From Gammaproteobacteria bacterium (GTDB lineage Bacteria; Pseudomonadota; Gammaproteobacteria; Granulosicoccales; Granulosicoccaceae): DNA of 47,982 nt. The position numbers were made by a program, and so were the translations under genes. Of this stretch, positions 34,627 to 43,438 are shown piece after piece (the first letter of the stretch is position 1; every line of letters begins with the position of its first letter). Below the pieces are notes generated by a model. It had not been told where the DNA came from and ran no database searches. It saw nothing but the letters and a program-made list of their open reading frames with translations. The stretch spans positions 1 to 47,982 of the forward strand of contig PDPU01000004.1 of assembly GCA_002746645.1 (NCBI GenBank). Direction: 5' to 3'.

Positions 34627-36897
34627 ATGAAATTTCTCAAGTGGTTGATGATCGGGCTTGTGGCTCTGGTGCTCCTCGCGGGTGTCGGCATCGCAGCGCT
34701 CGTGTATCTGGTCGACTGGAACAACTACAAGGACGAGATCCAGAACGCGGTCCGCAAGCAGACCGGGCGCGAACTCGTCATCGCGGGCGATCTGGAACCG
34801 ACCTTCTTCCCCTGGGCCGGCATCAGCACCGGGGCCATCCAGTTCGCCAACGCCGAAGGCTTCGGTGATCAGCCCTTCGCCGCGATCGAGTCGGCCGGTG
34901 TCAAGGTGAAGCTTCTGCCGCTGCTTCGCCGCCAGATCAACGTCAGCGAGATTCAGCTCGACGGTCTCCAGCTCGATCTCCAGCGTGCCGCCGACGGCAG
35001 CACCAACTGGGACGATCTCATCAACGACACCGCTGCTGCCACCACCACCACCAACGAAGGCGAAGTGGAAGTCGAAGGCAACAGCGCGACGATCGCCGCG
35101 CTTGCCGTCGGCGGCATTCAGATCAGCAATGCCAATGTCAGCTGGAACGATGCCCAGGCCGGCACCGACGTGAAGCTTGCCGACTTCAACCTCGGCACCG
35201 GATCGATCGAACTCGCCAGGCCCTTCGACCTGACCTTCGATGCCGACATCTCGAGCACCAGCATGGCCATGAGTGCAGAGCTGGCCGGCAAGGGTGAAGT
35301 CATGGTCGATCTCGAAGGGCAGACCTATTCGCTCAGAGGATTCACGCTCGATACGGTTGCCAGGGGTGAGAGTTTTCCCGGTGGCACGCTCGAGGCCAGC
35401 GTCGCTGCCAACATCAACGCGCTGCTCGGTGACCAGAGGATAGACGTCACCGATCTCGTGCTCGACACGCTCGGCATGGAACTCGGCGGCAACCTCAACG
35501 TGACGGGCCTCGATGCCGAGCCTCTGGTGGCCGGCTCGCTGACGAGCAACGAGTTCAGTCCGAAGGAACTCTTCGCGAAACTCGGTGTGCCCGCGCCCGA
35601 AACCGCATCGGACGATGCACTCACGAAGGCGAGTCTTGCCATGGACATCAAGGCGAGCCCGGCGTCGGCTGCTCTCGACAACATCGTCGTGAAGCTCGAC
35701 GACAGCACCATCGAGGGCGGGGTTTCGTTGCCCTCGCTCGCCGGCGCCATGCCTCCCGTGCGTTTCGACTTCAACCTCGACACGTTCAATGTCGACAACT
35801 ACCTGCCACCTGCGGCCGAAGCTGATGCCACCGATGCTGACGCAACCGCATCCGGTGGTGCAGAGGGTGGCGATACGCCCATCGAGCTTCCCACCGAGTT
35901 GCTGCGCAATCTCGATGTCGATGGAACCTTCCGCGTTGGCGAGTTCACAGCCAAAAACCTCAAGACCACCGATATCGTGATTCCGGTGAAGGCCGGAGGC
36001 GGCAAGTTGGGTATCGAGAACATGACCGCGCAGCTCTATCAGGGCGCGATCTCGAGCAGCGCCGGGGTCGATGTTTCGGGCAGCGGTGCCCCGCGCTATG
36101 CCATGAACCTGTCGCTGGACGGCATTCAGGCCGAACCCCTCCTTGCTGACTTCATGCAGAAGGATGCACCGCTTTCGGGTGGTGGCAAGGTCACGTCCAG
36201 CGTCACCACGAGCGGCAACAGCGTGAACGCGTTGAAAAGCGGTCTGAACGGCAGCTTCAGCACCGCCTTCACCGATGGCTCGATCAACGGCATCAACATC
36301 GGCTACCAGCTTCGTCGCGCCAGCGCGGCCCTGAGCGGGAAGTCGATGGCCGCACAGGCAAAGGAACAGAAGACCGACTTCAGCTCGCTGTCGATGTCCG
36401 GTCAGATCCGCAATGGCGTGATCGCATCGAACGATCTCGACATGCGCTCGCCACTGCTGCGCCTTGCCGGTGACGGCCAGGTGTCCTTGCCGGCCGAGAA
36501 CGTCGACTACACGACAACCGTACTTGTCACCGGTACCACGGAAGGACAGGGTGGCAAGGATCTCGAAGCGCTCAAGGGTGTGAAGGTCGCGCTGCCGATC
36601 AAGGCGACTTTCAAGGAACTCTCGGAGAACGCCGCGGGTGTCATGATTCGCGGGCTTCGCCAGAGTCTCACGAGCAATCTCGAAAACCAGGCGAAAGCGC
36701 TGGCTGAACAGCGTGCAAAGGAACTCAAGGAGGCTGCCCGGGCGAAGGCTGACGAAGCCGTCGAAGGGCAGAAGGAACAGCTTCGCGGCAAGGCCAACGA
36801 GGCCATCGACAACCTCGACGGCGAGACCACAGAGGCGCTTGATGAGGCGCTTGGCGGAGATGCCAAGGAGAAGCTGAAGGGGCTCTTTGGAAACTGA
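34627..36897 (+). CDS. AsmA family protein
   Basis: 756 residues from the ATG at 34627, one N-terminal membrane helix (MKFLKWLMIGLVALVLLAGVG) and a long beta-rich periplasmic part. AsmA landmarks: VDWNNYKDEIQNAVRKQTGRELVIAGDL, FFPWAGISTGAIQFANAEGF, and in the C-terminal half ALKSGLNGSFSTAFTDGSINGINIGYQLR followed by VSLPAENVDYTTTV. Proteins of this group affect outer-membrane assembly and are thought to form lipid-conducting bridges. The C-terminus is a charged Lys/Glu/Ala helix. The stop overlaps the start of mutY by 11 bases, so expression is probably coupled. Confidence 0.93.
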   Translation: MKFLKWLMIGLVALVLLAGVGIAALVYLVDWNNYKDEIQNAVRKQTGRELVIAGDLEPTFFPWAGISTGAIQFANAEGFGDQPFAAIESAGVKVKLLPLLRRQINVSEIQLDGLQLDLQRAADGSTNWDDLINDTAAATTTTNEGEVEVEGNSATIAALAVGGIQISNANVSWNDAQAGTDVKLADFNLGTGSIELARPFDLTFDADISSTSMAMSAELAGKGEVMVDLEGQTYSLRGFTLDTVARGESFPGGTLEASVAANINALLGDQRIDVTDLVLDTLGMELGGNLNVTGLDAEPLVAGSLTSNEFSPKELFAKLGVPAPETASDDALTKASLAMDIKASPASAALDNIVVKLDDSTIEGGVSLPSLAGAMPPVRFDFNLDTFNVDNYLPPAAEADATDADATASGGAEGGDTPIELPTELLRNLDVDGTFRVGEFTAKNLKTTDIVIPVKAGGGKLGIENMTAQLYQGAISSSAGVDVSGSGAPRYAMNLSLDGIQAEPLLADFMQKDAPLSGGGKVTSSVTTSGNSVNALKSGLNGSFSTAFTDGSINGINIGYQLRRASAALSGKSMAAQAKEQKTDFSSLSMSGQIRNGVIASNDLDMRSPLLRLAGDGQVSLPAENVDYTTTVLVTGTTEGQGGKDLEALKGVKVALPIKATFKELSENAAGVMIRGLRQSLTSNLENQAKALAEQRAKELKEAARAKADEAVEGQKEQLRGKANEAIDNLDGETTEALDEALGGDAKEKLKGLFGN

Positions 36898-38248
36898 TTC
36901 CATCGTGCCGGCCGTGCTCGAATGGTTCATCGAGCACGGTCGCAGCGAACTGCCCTGGCAGTTCGAGCAAACACGCTACCGTGTATGGATCTCGGAGATC
37001 ATGCTGCAGCAGACGCAGGTGAACATCGTGATTCCCTACTACGAACGTTTCATGGCGCGCTTCCCGACGCTCCGAACGCTGGCAGAAGCTTCTGAAGACG
37101 AGGTGCTCGCACACTGGTCGGGCCTTGGTTACTACGCCCGCGCACGCAATCTTCACCGTGCTGCGAAGATTGCCGTCGCCGAGCATGGCGGTGAACTACC
37201 GGGTGATCCGGCGACCCTCGAAACCCTTCCCGGCATCGGTCGTTCGACCGCGGCGGCGATTCTCGCCTTCGCCGATGGTCAGCCACACGCGATTCTCGAC
37301 GGCAACGTCAAGCGGGTGCTCGCGCGGGCCTTCGCGGTGGATGGATGGCCCGGAAAAACCGCGGTGCTCGATGAACTCTGGGCCTTGTCGGAAATGCTGA
37401 CGGCGGCAACGGCGAGTACCACTGCGACGCGAATACGCGATGCGTTCGTTGCAGATGTGGAATGCCGTGTGGAATGCCATGCGGAACGCGATGCGGAACG
37501 CGCTGCGGAAGGCGCTGCGGAAGGCGCTGCGGAAGGCGCTGCGGAAGGCGCTGCGGAAGGCGATGCGGAAGGCGATGCGGAAGGCGATGCGGAAAGCCTG
37601 GCTCGCGCGCGCCTGGTGAATGGTGCCGAGCAGCGTGGCCTTGCAAGGTCGAAGGCGGCAGGCGGCAGATTCGTCGAGACAGGCAGGCCACGTTTTCATC
37701 CGAAAAGCGCCACTGCCATGTTCAACCAGGCGATGATGGATCTCGGTTCCGCCGTGTGTACACGAAGCTCCCCGCACTGCGGTATCTGTCCGCTGTCGGA
37801 TTTCTGCAAGGCGCGAGCGATGAACACCGTTGCCGACTATCCCGGGAAGAAGCCGAAGAAAGCCGTACCGGTACGCGAGACACGCATGCTGCTTCTCGAG
37901 AACGAAGCGGGTGAGTGGCTGCTCGAGCGCCGCCCGCCGTCAGGGGTGTGGGGCGGACTCTGGAGCTTTCCCGAGGTCAAGGACGAGACCGGCATGGCAG
38001 CCTGGCTGTGTGCTGCGGGGCTCTTGCGGCGGGATGAGTACGCACCGCCCGATTCCTGCGCCCGTTTCCGCCACACCTTCAGCCATTTCCACCTCGATAT
38101 CGAAGTCTGGCGCCTGCCGGTGAGAATCTCCGACAGTGCCGTTCTGGAGAGCGTGCCGCGGGTCTGGTATAACGGTGGCACATTGCCGGGGGGCATCGCC
38201 GCGGCGGTGCAGAAGATTCTCGACACCCGGCCCGAACAGATTCAGTGA
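36887..38248 (+). CDS. mutY: A/G-specific adenine glycosylase with low-complexity insert
   Basis: Removes adenine mispaired with 8-oxoguanine. The TTG start at 36887 aligns the protein with E. coli MutY so exactly that Glu37 (ISEIMLQQTQ) and Asp138 (LDGNVKRVLAR) keep the catalytic numbering. The HhH motif is LPGIGRSTAAAIL. The 4Fe-4S cluster cysteines are at 291, 298, 301 and 307 (C-x6-C-x2-C-x5-C). A C-terminal MutT-like domain (ETRMLLLENEAGEWLLERRPPSGVWGGLW) recognises 8-oxoG. Unusual: about 105 extra residues (about 172-278) sit between the ELTP-type helix and FNQAMMDLG, including 12 four-residue repeats. Total 453 residues against about 350 usual. yggX follows 11 bases downstream. Confidence 0.95.
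   Translation: METDSIVPAVLEWFIEHGRSELPWQFEQTRYRVWISEIMLQQTQVNIVIPYYERFMARFPTLRTLAEASEDEVLAHWSGLGYYARARNLHRAAKIAVAEHGGELPGDPATLETLPGIGRSTAAAILAFADGQPHAILDGNVKRVLARAFAVDGWPGKTAVLDELWALSEMLTAATASTTATRIRDAFVADVECRVECHAERDAERAAEGAAEGAAEGAAEGAAEGDAEGDAEGDAESLARARLVNGAEQRGLARSKAAGGRFVETGRPRFHPKSATAMFNQAMMDLGSAVCTRSSPHCGICPLSDFCKARAMNTVADYPGKKPKKAVPVRETRMLLLENEAGEWLLERRPPSGVWGGLWSFPEVKDETGMAAWLCAAGLLRRDEYAPPDSCARFRHTFSHFHLDIEVWRLPVRISDSAVLESVPRVWYNGGTLPGGIAAAVQKILDTRPEQIQ
37454..37597 (+). repeat. 12-bp tandem repeat inside mutY
   Basis: Twelve units of 12 bp, in frame, encode a four-residue repeat that drifts from DVEC and RVEC through HAER and DAER to five AAEG and then DAEG/DAES units. The central units are identical at the DNA level (CTGCGGAAGGCG), so the array is recent or actively changing in length. 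Confidence 0.95.
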
Positions 38249-38259
38249 GGTAAGTTCCC

Positions 38260-38535
38260 GTGACCCGTATGGTTCAATGCGCAAAGCTCAGGAAGGAGGC
38301 CCCGGGCCTCGAACGCCCGACCTATCCGGGCGAGCTGGGCAAGCGCATCTTCTTCAACATCTCCCAGGAAGCCTGGGATGCCTGGGTGAGTCATCAGACC
38401 ATGCTCATCAACGAGTATCGCCTGACGCCCGTCGACCCGAAGGCCCGCGCCTTTCTGGAGGAAGAAATGGAGAAGTTCCTCTTCACCGACGAGGCAAAGG
38501 CACCGGAAGGTTACGTGCCCGAAAACAAGAGCTGA
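38260..38535 (+). CDS. yggX: Probable Fe(2+)-trafficking protein
   Basis: 91 residues from a GTG at 38260 with GAGG about 9 bases upstream. The conserved block YPGELGKRIFFNISQEAWDAWVSHQTMLINEYRL and the ending KFLF...GYVPE identify YggX, a small protein that protects iron-sulfur enzymes from oxidation. The conserved Cys near the N-terminus is present (MVQCAKL). The mutY-yggX order is the standard gammaproteobacterial arrangement, fitting as MutY itself has an iron-sulfur cluster. Confidence 0.97.
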   Translation: MTRMVQCAKLRKEAPGLERPTYPGELGKRIFFNISQEAWDAWVSHQTMLINEYRLTPVDPKARAFLEEEMEKFLFTDEAKAPEGYVPENKS

Positions 38536-38620
38536 TCCGAGCCTTCGCGATAGGGTCTGCGGCAGACTTCGTGGCAGCTCTGCTGCGAACTCTGCCCTGC
38601 AGGAATGCAGGCGTCACGAC

Positions 38621-39430
38621 ATGACTTCCCTCATCATCGCGCAACATGAACTGACGCGCCTCTTCGGCACACGGCGCGGCTGGTTGACGCTTGCTGCGCT
38701 TGTGCTGCTGTGGGCGCTGATCATGCTCTACGTGCTGCATCCGGCCTCACGGTTTCTGTCTGATGCCGACACGAATGACACGGCGCTGCTCGTGGGCGCA
38801 CTCCTCGAACGGTTCGGCTGGGATCACGAACGCTGGGTGACGCCAGAGCTTGCACTTTACTGGGTGATTGCCCTGCAACTGTTTCCCGGGTTCGCACTGC
38901 TCATGGCCGCGGATCAGACCGCTTCCGACAAGGCACGCGGTACGCTGCGCTTTCTGCTGCTGCGCGCAAGCCGCCTCGACATCTTCTTCAGCCGCTTTGC
39001 GGGGCAGGTACTGATTCAGCTTCTCGTGGTGCTCGCAACATTGTCGAGTGTGCTTGTGATGGTTGTCCGGTATTCACCCGAGCGGCAGTCCGAAGCCCTC
39101 GAACTGGTACCGATCATCATCGGCAACCTCGTACTGGTGCTGCTGCCGATGATTGCGCTCATGTCGCTTCTCTCGGTACTGGTGAAGTCTCCGCGCCGGG
39201 CAATTCTCCTGTCTGTCGTGGTCTGGGTTGTGGGTGCATTGCTGCTCACGGTTCTCCGCTCGCGCGTCGGCCCGCTGCCGATTCTCGACTGGGTGCTGCC
39301 GGGCTCGCAGATCAACGAATTGCTGCGTCTTGCCGGCCGCGATACCTTCCAGCTCGCTGCAGTGCCGCTGGTTCACACGGTAGTGCTTCTTGCTGCCGGT
39401 GCATTTGCGATGTGGAAGGTGGATCTGTGA
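38621..39430 (+). CDS. ABC-2 type transporter permease
   Basis: 269 residues with six membrane helices. It opens with the ABC-2/NosY-like segment IAQHELTRLFGTRRGWLTLAALVLLWALIML. QTASDKARGTLRFLLLRASRLDIFFSRFAGQVLI is the conserved coupling region, and VLPGSQINELL a late periplasmic loop. The partner ATPase is encoded 121 bases downstream. Together they would make an exporter; the cargo is not evident. Confidence 0.9.
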   Translation: MTSLIIAQHELTRLFGTRRGWLTLAALVLLWALIMLYVLHPASRFLSDADTNDTALLVGALLERFGWDHERWVTPELALYWVIALQLFPGFALLMAADQTASDKARGTLRFLLLRASRLDIFFSRFAGQVLIQLLVVLATLSSVLVMVVRYSPERQSEALELVPIIIGNLVLVLLPMIALMSLLSVLVKSPRRAILLSVVVWVVGALLLTVLRSRVGPLPILDWVLPGSQINELLRLAGRDTFQLAAVPLVHTVVLLAAGAFAMWKVDL

Positions 39431-39438
39431 TCATGGCT

Positions 39439-39492
39439 GGCACGTCGGGCACGTCGGGCACGTCGGGCACGTCGGGCACGTCGGGTGTATCG
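39439..39492. repeat. 9-bp tandem repeat GGCACGTCG between ABC-2 genes
   Basis: Five exact copies of GGCACGTCG at 39439-39483 and a sixth degenerate copy to 39492. It starts 8 bases after the permease stop and ends 60 bases before the ATPase start, so it would be inside the mRNA of the pair. Confidence 0.95.
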
Positions 39493-39551
39493 GACATGGC
39501 TGCGACGAGGCCGGCCGTGTCCGTGAACCTGCCCGTCCGGAGGGTTGTCGC

Positions 39552-40496
39552 ATGAGCCTTCTCGTGGCGGAGAATCTGGTCAAGCGCTACGGCAGCATGC
39601 TTGCGATCGACAACGTGAGCTTCTCGCTCGAGGCTGGGGAACCGATTGCTCTCATCGGCCCGAACGGCGCGGGCAAGACCACGCTTCTGAGCCTGCTCTG
39701 CGGTTTCATTCGCCCGACCTCGGGCAGCCTCAGGGTGCTCGGTCAGGCCTCTGGGTCACGCGCCCTCGTCGGGCGTATCGGTGCCTTGCCGCAGGATGCC
39801 AGTCTCGACCCGCGTTTCTCGGTGCGGCGCCAGTTGACCTTGCTGGCGCGCCTGCAGGGAATGGACGGGAAAGATGCCGCCGCCGAAGTCGAGCGCGTGC
39901 TCGATGTGGTGCGGCTCGGCGATGCGGCGGGAAAATCATACGCTGCAATGAGCCACGGCATGCGCAAGCGCATATCGCTTGCCCAGGCGCTGCTCGGCAG
40001 CCCCGAGTGCGTGTTGCTTGACGAGCCCACGGCTGGCATCGACCCGCCCAACGCGAAGATCATTCGCGATCTCGTCAGACAGCTCTCCGACAGGACTACC
40101 TTTCTCATCAGCTCCCACAACCTCGATGAACTCGAGCGGCTTTGCAACCGCGTGCTGTATCTCGACAACGGCAAGCTCGTGCACAGCGGAAGCGAGATGC
40201 TTGAAGACGATACCGCGAACGAAGGTGTGTTGACGGTGCGACTCGCGAGCAGCGTACCGGAAGCGGAATTCGTGGCGGCCTGCCGGGCGATCGAAGGTGT
40301 GGTTTCCGTGCAGCGGGTGGCGCAGGGAGACTATCAGTTGCGCCATGTGTCGGCAGCCGAGGCGGACTCCCCGACATCTGCGGTGGATATTGCCCTGCTC
40401 GAGATGCTTGCGGCGCGTGGTTGGAGCTACCGCTGTCTCGTGAAGGGGCGCTCGCTGGAAGAGCGCCTGTATGGCGAAGCGATCAGCGCCGTCTGA
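39552..40496 (+). CDS. ABC transporter ATP-binding protein
   Basis: 314 residues from the ATG at 39552 with GGAGG 9 bases upstream. Walker A is GPNGAGKTT, Walker B is CVLLDEPTAGID, and the H-loop is ISSHN. The signature is degenerate, MSHGMRKR in place of LSGGQ-type, as seen in some ABC-2 exporter ATPases. The C-terminal 90 residues form the usual DrrA/NatA-type extension. It pairs with the upstream six-helix permease. The 3' end overlaps the convergent FecCD permease gene by 14 bases. Confidence 0.93.
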   Translation: MSLLVAENLVKRYGSMLAIDNVSFSLEAGEPIALIGPNGAGKTTLLSLLCGFIRPTSGSLRVLGQASGSRALVGRIGALPQDASLDPRFSVRRQLTLLARLQGMDGKDAAAEVERVLDVVRLGDAAGKSYAAMSHGMRKRISLAQALLGSPECVLLDEPTAGIDPPNAKIIRDLVRQLSDRTTFLISSHNLDELERLCNRVLYLDNGKLVHSGSEMLEDDTANEGVLTVRLASSVPEAEFVAACRAIEGVVSVQRVAQGDYQLRHVSAAEADSPTSAVDIALLEMLAARGWSYRCLVKGRSLEERLYGEAISAV

Positions 40497-41499
40497 GCAT
40501 CCAGATGAAGAACATTCCGCCAGTGAGGCCGGTGACGATGCCGATGGGCATGTCTTCGGGAGCCATGATGGTGCGGGCGGCCACGTCGGCCCAGAGGAGG
40601 AATACACCGCCGGCAAGTGCCGAGGCTGGCAGGACGCGGAAGTAATCTCCGCCGACGATCATCCGCACGATATGCGGCACCATGAGGCCCACGAAGCCGA
40701 TCATGCCGGAAAAGGCGACCATGACGCCGGTGATCAGTGCCCCGACGATGAAGACCGACAGCCGGAACCGAGCCACGGGGATGCCGAGGGTCGCGGCGGT
40801 TTCGTCGCCGATGGTCATGGCGTTCAGGTCAGCGGCGTGCCGCAGGAGCCACGCGCCTGCAAGGAGCAGGATCACCAGCGGGTAGCCAAGGTGTGCCCAC
40901 TGCGCCAGTCCGAGCCCACCCAGCATCCAGAACACCACCGTGTGGGTTGCGCGTGGGTCGCCGAGAAAAATGAGGATGTTGGCGCCGGCCATGATGACGA
41001 AGGACACGGCCACTCCCGCCAGCACCAGTCGATCGGCACTGGTGGCATCCGCCATGCGCGACACGCCCAGAACGATCAATGTGGCGGCAAGCGCGCCGAG
41101 AAATGCCAGCAACGGCACCGTCAGCAGGCCCAGAAACAGCCCCGTATGCAGAAGTGCCAGCACTGCGCCGAAAGCCCCGCCCGAGGAAATGCCCAGCAGG
41201 TGCGGATCAGCCAGTTGGTTGCGCGTGACTGCCTGCAGTGTTGCCCCCACCATGGCCAGACCCGCCCCCACCATGGCAGCCAGAAGTGCGCGGGGAAAGC
41301 GAATGTTCCAGACAATCGACGCCCGGCCCCTGGACCAGTCCGGGGTGATGGCGTCCGGCGCGATCTTCTGCGCCAGAACGCCCCAGACCGTATCGAACGG
41401 TACCGACACCGCACCAACCGAAATGGCCACGGTGAGCGAGATCAGCAACAGCCCCACCGCGCCGACGAGAAACACGCCAAAGGGCAGGGCCGAGCGCAT
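40483..41499 (-). CDS. FecCD/BtuC-family ABC importer permease
   Basis: 338 residues with about ten helices. Typical segments are WNIRFPRALLAAMVGAGLAMVGATLQAVTRNQLADPHLLGISSGGAFGA and, near the end, GMIGFVGLMVPHIVRMIVGGDYFRVLPASAL with the ATPase-coupling loop. The family imports siderophores, heme, cobalamin and similar large cofactors. The start overlaps the end of the binding-protein gene region (GGGAG of the ribosome site lies in its last codons), so it is coupled to it. Third gene of an ATPase-SBP-permease operon. Confidence 0.95.
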   Translation of the reverse strand: MRSALPFGVFLVGAVGLLLISLTVAISVGAVSVPFDTVWGVLAQKIAPDAITPDWSRGRASIVWNIRFPRALLAAMVGAGLAMVGATLQAVTRNQLADPHLLGISSGGAFGAVLALLHTGLFLGLLTVPLLAFLGALAATLIVLGVSRMADATSADRLVLAGVAVSFVIMAGANILIFLGDPRATHTVVFWMLGGLGLAQWAHLGYPLVILLLAGAWLLRHAADLNAMTIGDETAATLGIPVARFRLSVFIVGALITGVMVAFSGMIGFVGLMVPHIVRMIVGGDYFRVLPASALAGGVFLLWADVAARTIMAPEDMPIGIVTGLTGGMFFIWMLRRR

Positions 41500-41500
41500 C

Positions 41501-42436
41501 TCAGTTCTCCCGGAAAGCTTCAGCGAGCTTTTTCACTGCCTTGATGTTGCGTGGTCCCGGCGTGGCTTCGACATATTCCAGCACCACGAAACGGTCGTTC
41601 CTGACCGCGTCGATATCGGCAAAGGCAGGGTTGTTCATCATGAATTCGCGTTTTTCTTCGGCCGTGACGTTGCCGTAGTTGACGATGACGATCACTTCGG
41701 GGTTGCGCTCGATCACATCCTCCCAGTTCACCCTGGCCCAGCTCTTTTCGAAGTCGTCCATGATGTTGTGTCCGCCTGCGGCTTCGATCAGTGCCGTCGG
41801 CATGGCGTATCGCCCGGCCGTCAGTGGGCTGTCCTCGCCGCTGTCATAGACAAAGACGCGCGGTGGTTTGCCGGTTTCCAGCGTCTCGGTGAAGGCCGCG
41901 AGATCGGCCTTGTAGCCTTCGACCAGTTCGGTGGCGCGATCCTCGACGTCGAAGATGCGACCCAGGTTGAGCAGGTCGTTGTACATGTCGTCAATGCTGA
42001 CCTTGGGCTTTTCGCCGATGTGGATGCAGCTTTCGGTCAGCTCGTAGACCTTGATGCCGAGGGGTTCGAGGGTCTCGGGCGTGACTTCGGCGCCAACCTT
42101 CATGCCGTAGTTCCACCCGGCGAAAAAGAAATCCGCATCGGCACCCACGAGCACTTCCTTCGTCGGATATTTCTCGGACAACTCAGGCAGTTCCGCAACG
42201 CCCGCGCGCATTTCCTCGTCCAGCGTCTTCCAGCCGGAAACGCCGGTATAGCCCACCATGCGATCCGCCAGCCCGAGAACCAGCATCATTTCCGTGAGGT
42301 TCACGTCATTGGAGATTGCCGCCTTGGGCGGACTGTCGAAGGTCACGTCGCGGTTGCAGCTCTTTACCGTGACTTCGGCATGGGCCGTGCCGGCCAGCAA
42401 GGCCAGCGACAGGGCAGTGGTGGAGACAAGTTTCAT
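41501..42436 (-). CDS. Periplasmic binding protein of iron/cobalamin-type ABC importer
   Basis: 311 residues with a cleavable signal peptide (MKLVSTTALSLALLAGTAHA). It is a PF01497-type class III binding protein, with a rigid helix between two lobes: ISNDVNLTEMMLVLGLADRMVGYTG, the Trp/Phe/Gly-rich pocket segment DADFFFAGWNYGMKVGAEVTPETLEPLGIKVY, and YDSGEDSPLTAGRYAMPTALIEAAGGHNIMDD. The ligand is unresolved: siderophore, heme, cobalamin, or the corrinoid/F420-precursor-like ligands proposed for related proteins. The start is 1 base past the ATPase stop. Confidence 0.93.
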   Translation of the reverse strand: MKLVSTTALSLALLAGTAHAEVTVKSCNRDVTFDSPPKAAISNDVNLTEMMLVLGLADRMVGYTGVSGWKTLDEEMRAGVAELPELSEKYPTKEVLVGADADFFFAGWNYGMKVGAEVTPETLEPLGIKVYELTESCIHIGEKPKVSIDDMYNDLLNLGRIFDVEDRATELVEGYKADLAAFTETLETGKPPRVFVYDSGEDSPLTAGRYAMPTALIEAAGGHNIMDDFEKSWARVNWEDVIERNPEVIVIVNYGNVTAEEKREFMMNNPAFADIDAVRNDRFVVLEYVEATPGPRNIKAVKKLAEAFREN

Positions 42437-42437
42437 G

Positions 42438-43241
42438 TCAGGTACTCCGGGTGGTAGTTGCGGTGTTCAGGTGAAAGGTGAAGTGGTTGCTGCCGCTCGG
42501 TATCAGTCGCTCCTGATGCGCGACAACGCCGAATGTATCCGAGACCAGCGCATCGTTCAGCAGCGCATCAGGTGGTCCGAAGCCCATCGGGCGGCCATCC
42601 TTGAGCACCAGAACGCAATCGCAGATACCTGCGGCAAGGTTGAGGTCATGCAGGGAGGTCACGATGGTCAGGTTCAGATCGCGGATCAGATGCAGTACTT
42701 CAAGCTGATGACGGATGTCGAGGTGGTTGGTCGGTTCGTCCAGCACCAGAAGCTGCGGCTCCTGTGCAAGGGCGCGAGCCACCATGACCCGTTGCCGCTC
42801 GCCACCGGAAAGCGTGGAAAGCGTGCGCTGTGCGAACCCGTGCAGATCGAGCCGGTCCATGGCGGCGTCAACGATCTCGCCATCGCGTGCGCCGGGGGTG
42901 GAAAACCCCGCACGGTGTGGCACCCGGCCGAGCGCCACGACCTCGCGCACGGTCAGGGCGAAATCGGTAGGCTGTTCCTGCAACACCGCGGCGACCATGC
43001 GGGCAGCGGCGCGTGGGGTGATGCTGTTCAGGTCAACCCCGCTGACCGACACATGCCCCGTCAGCGGGCGGTTGAAACCGTAGATCAGCCGCAGCAAGGT
43101 GGTCTTGCCTGCACCATTCGGCCCGACAACACCCATGACATGTCCGGACTCCAGTGCGAAGCTGGTGTCGTGAAGCAATGGTGGGGCGCCTTTGCGCGGT
43201 GCCCAGGTGACCTGTTCCACGGTCAGGTTTGCCGCGCTCAT
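42438..43241 (-). CDS. FepC/BtuD-type ABC importer ATPase
   Basis: 267 residues. Walker A is GPNGAGKTT, the Q-loop is near VLQEQPTDF, the signature is LSGGERQRVMVARALAQ, Walker B is LLVLDEPTNHLD, and the H-loop is SLHDLN. It drives the type II importer formed with the two downstream genes. First gene of the operon; its upstream region is occupied by the tRNA-Ser-tail repeats rather than a normal promoter region. Confidence 0.95.
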   Translation of the reverse strand: MSAANLTVEQVTWAPRKGAPPLLHDTSFALESGHVMGVVGPNGAGKTTLLRLIYGFNRPLTGHVSVSGVDLNSITPRAAARMVAAVLQEQPTDFALTVREVVALGRVPHRAGFSTPGARDGEIVDAAMDRLDLHGFAQRTLSTLSGGERQRVMVARALAQEPQLLVLDEPTNHLDIRHQLEVLHLIRDLNLTIVTSLHDLNLAAGICDCVLVLKDGRPMGFGPPDALLNDALVSDTFGVVAHQERLIPSGSNHFTFHLNTATTTRST

Positions 43242-43252
43242 TGACTGGTGTA

Positions 43253-43396
43253 CCGGTTCAGGATCAATGGCGGAGAGGGAGGGATGATTCGCGCTGTGCG
43301 CTCACCCCTTGCGGGGCACCTTCGCTGCGCTGCGGTGTGCAAGTCGCTGCGCGACTTGTCGAACCCGGTTGATTGATCGAGGGTTCGAATCCGACA
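43253..43396. repeat. 144-bp direct repeat, copy 1, with tRNA-Ser 3' end
   Basis: Matches 43439-43582 over 144 bases with one difference seen (T/C in GCTGTGCGC against GCTGCGCGC). Bases 43265-43285 equal the tRNA-Ser 3' end on the minus strand. The rest is rich in small palindromes: CCCCTTGCGGGG and AAGTCGC-TGC-GCGACTT. It ends with GAGGGTTCGAATCC, a T-arm-like sequence. Confidence 0.95.
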
Positions 43397-43438
43397 GAAT
43401 CCGACAGTGCAGGCGTGATGGTTCATCCGAGCCTTGCT

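Noticed and set aside
34231..36930. 899-codon open frame on the minus strand
   Set aside because: It is antisense to the well-supported asmA gene, has no recognisable domain, and reads through the tandem repeat as a monotonous Ser-Gln/Arg-Lys tract. Long antisense frames are expected in GC-rich codon usage.
39552..41499. ABC-2 ATPase and FecCD permease as one transporter
   Set aside because: They are convergent, belong to different ABC classes, and each has its own cognate partners.
43242..43252. Cobalamin riboswitch upstream of the importer operon
   Set aside because: The sequence upstream is the tRNA-tail repeat; no B12-box-like or other aptamer consensus was seen.
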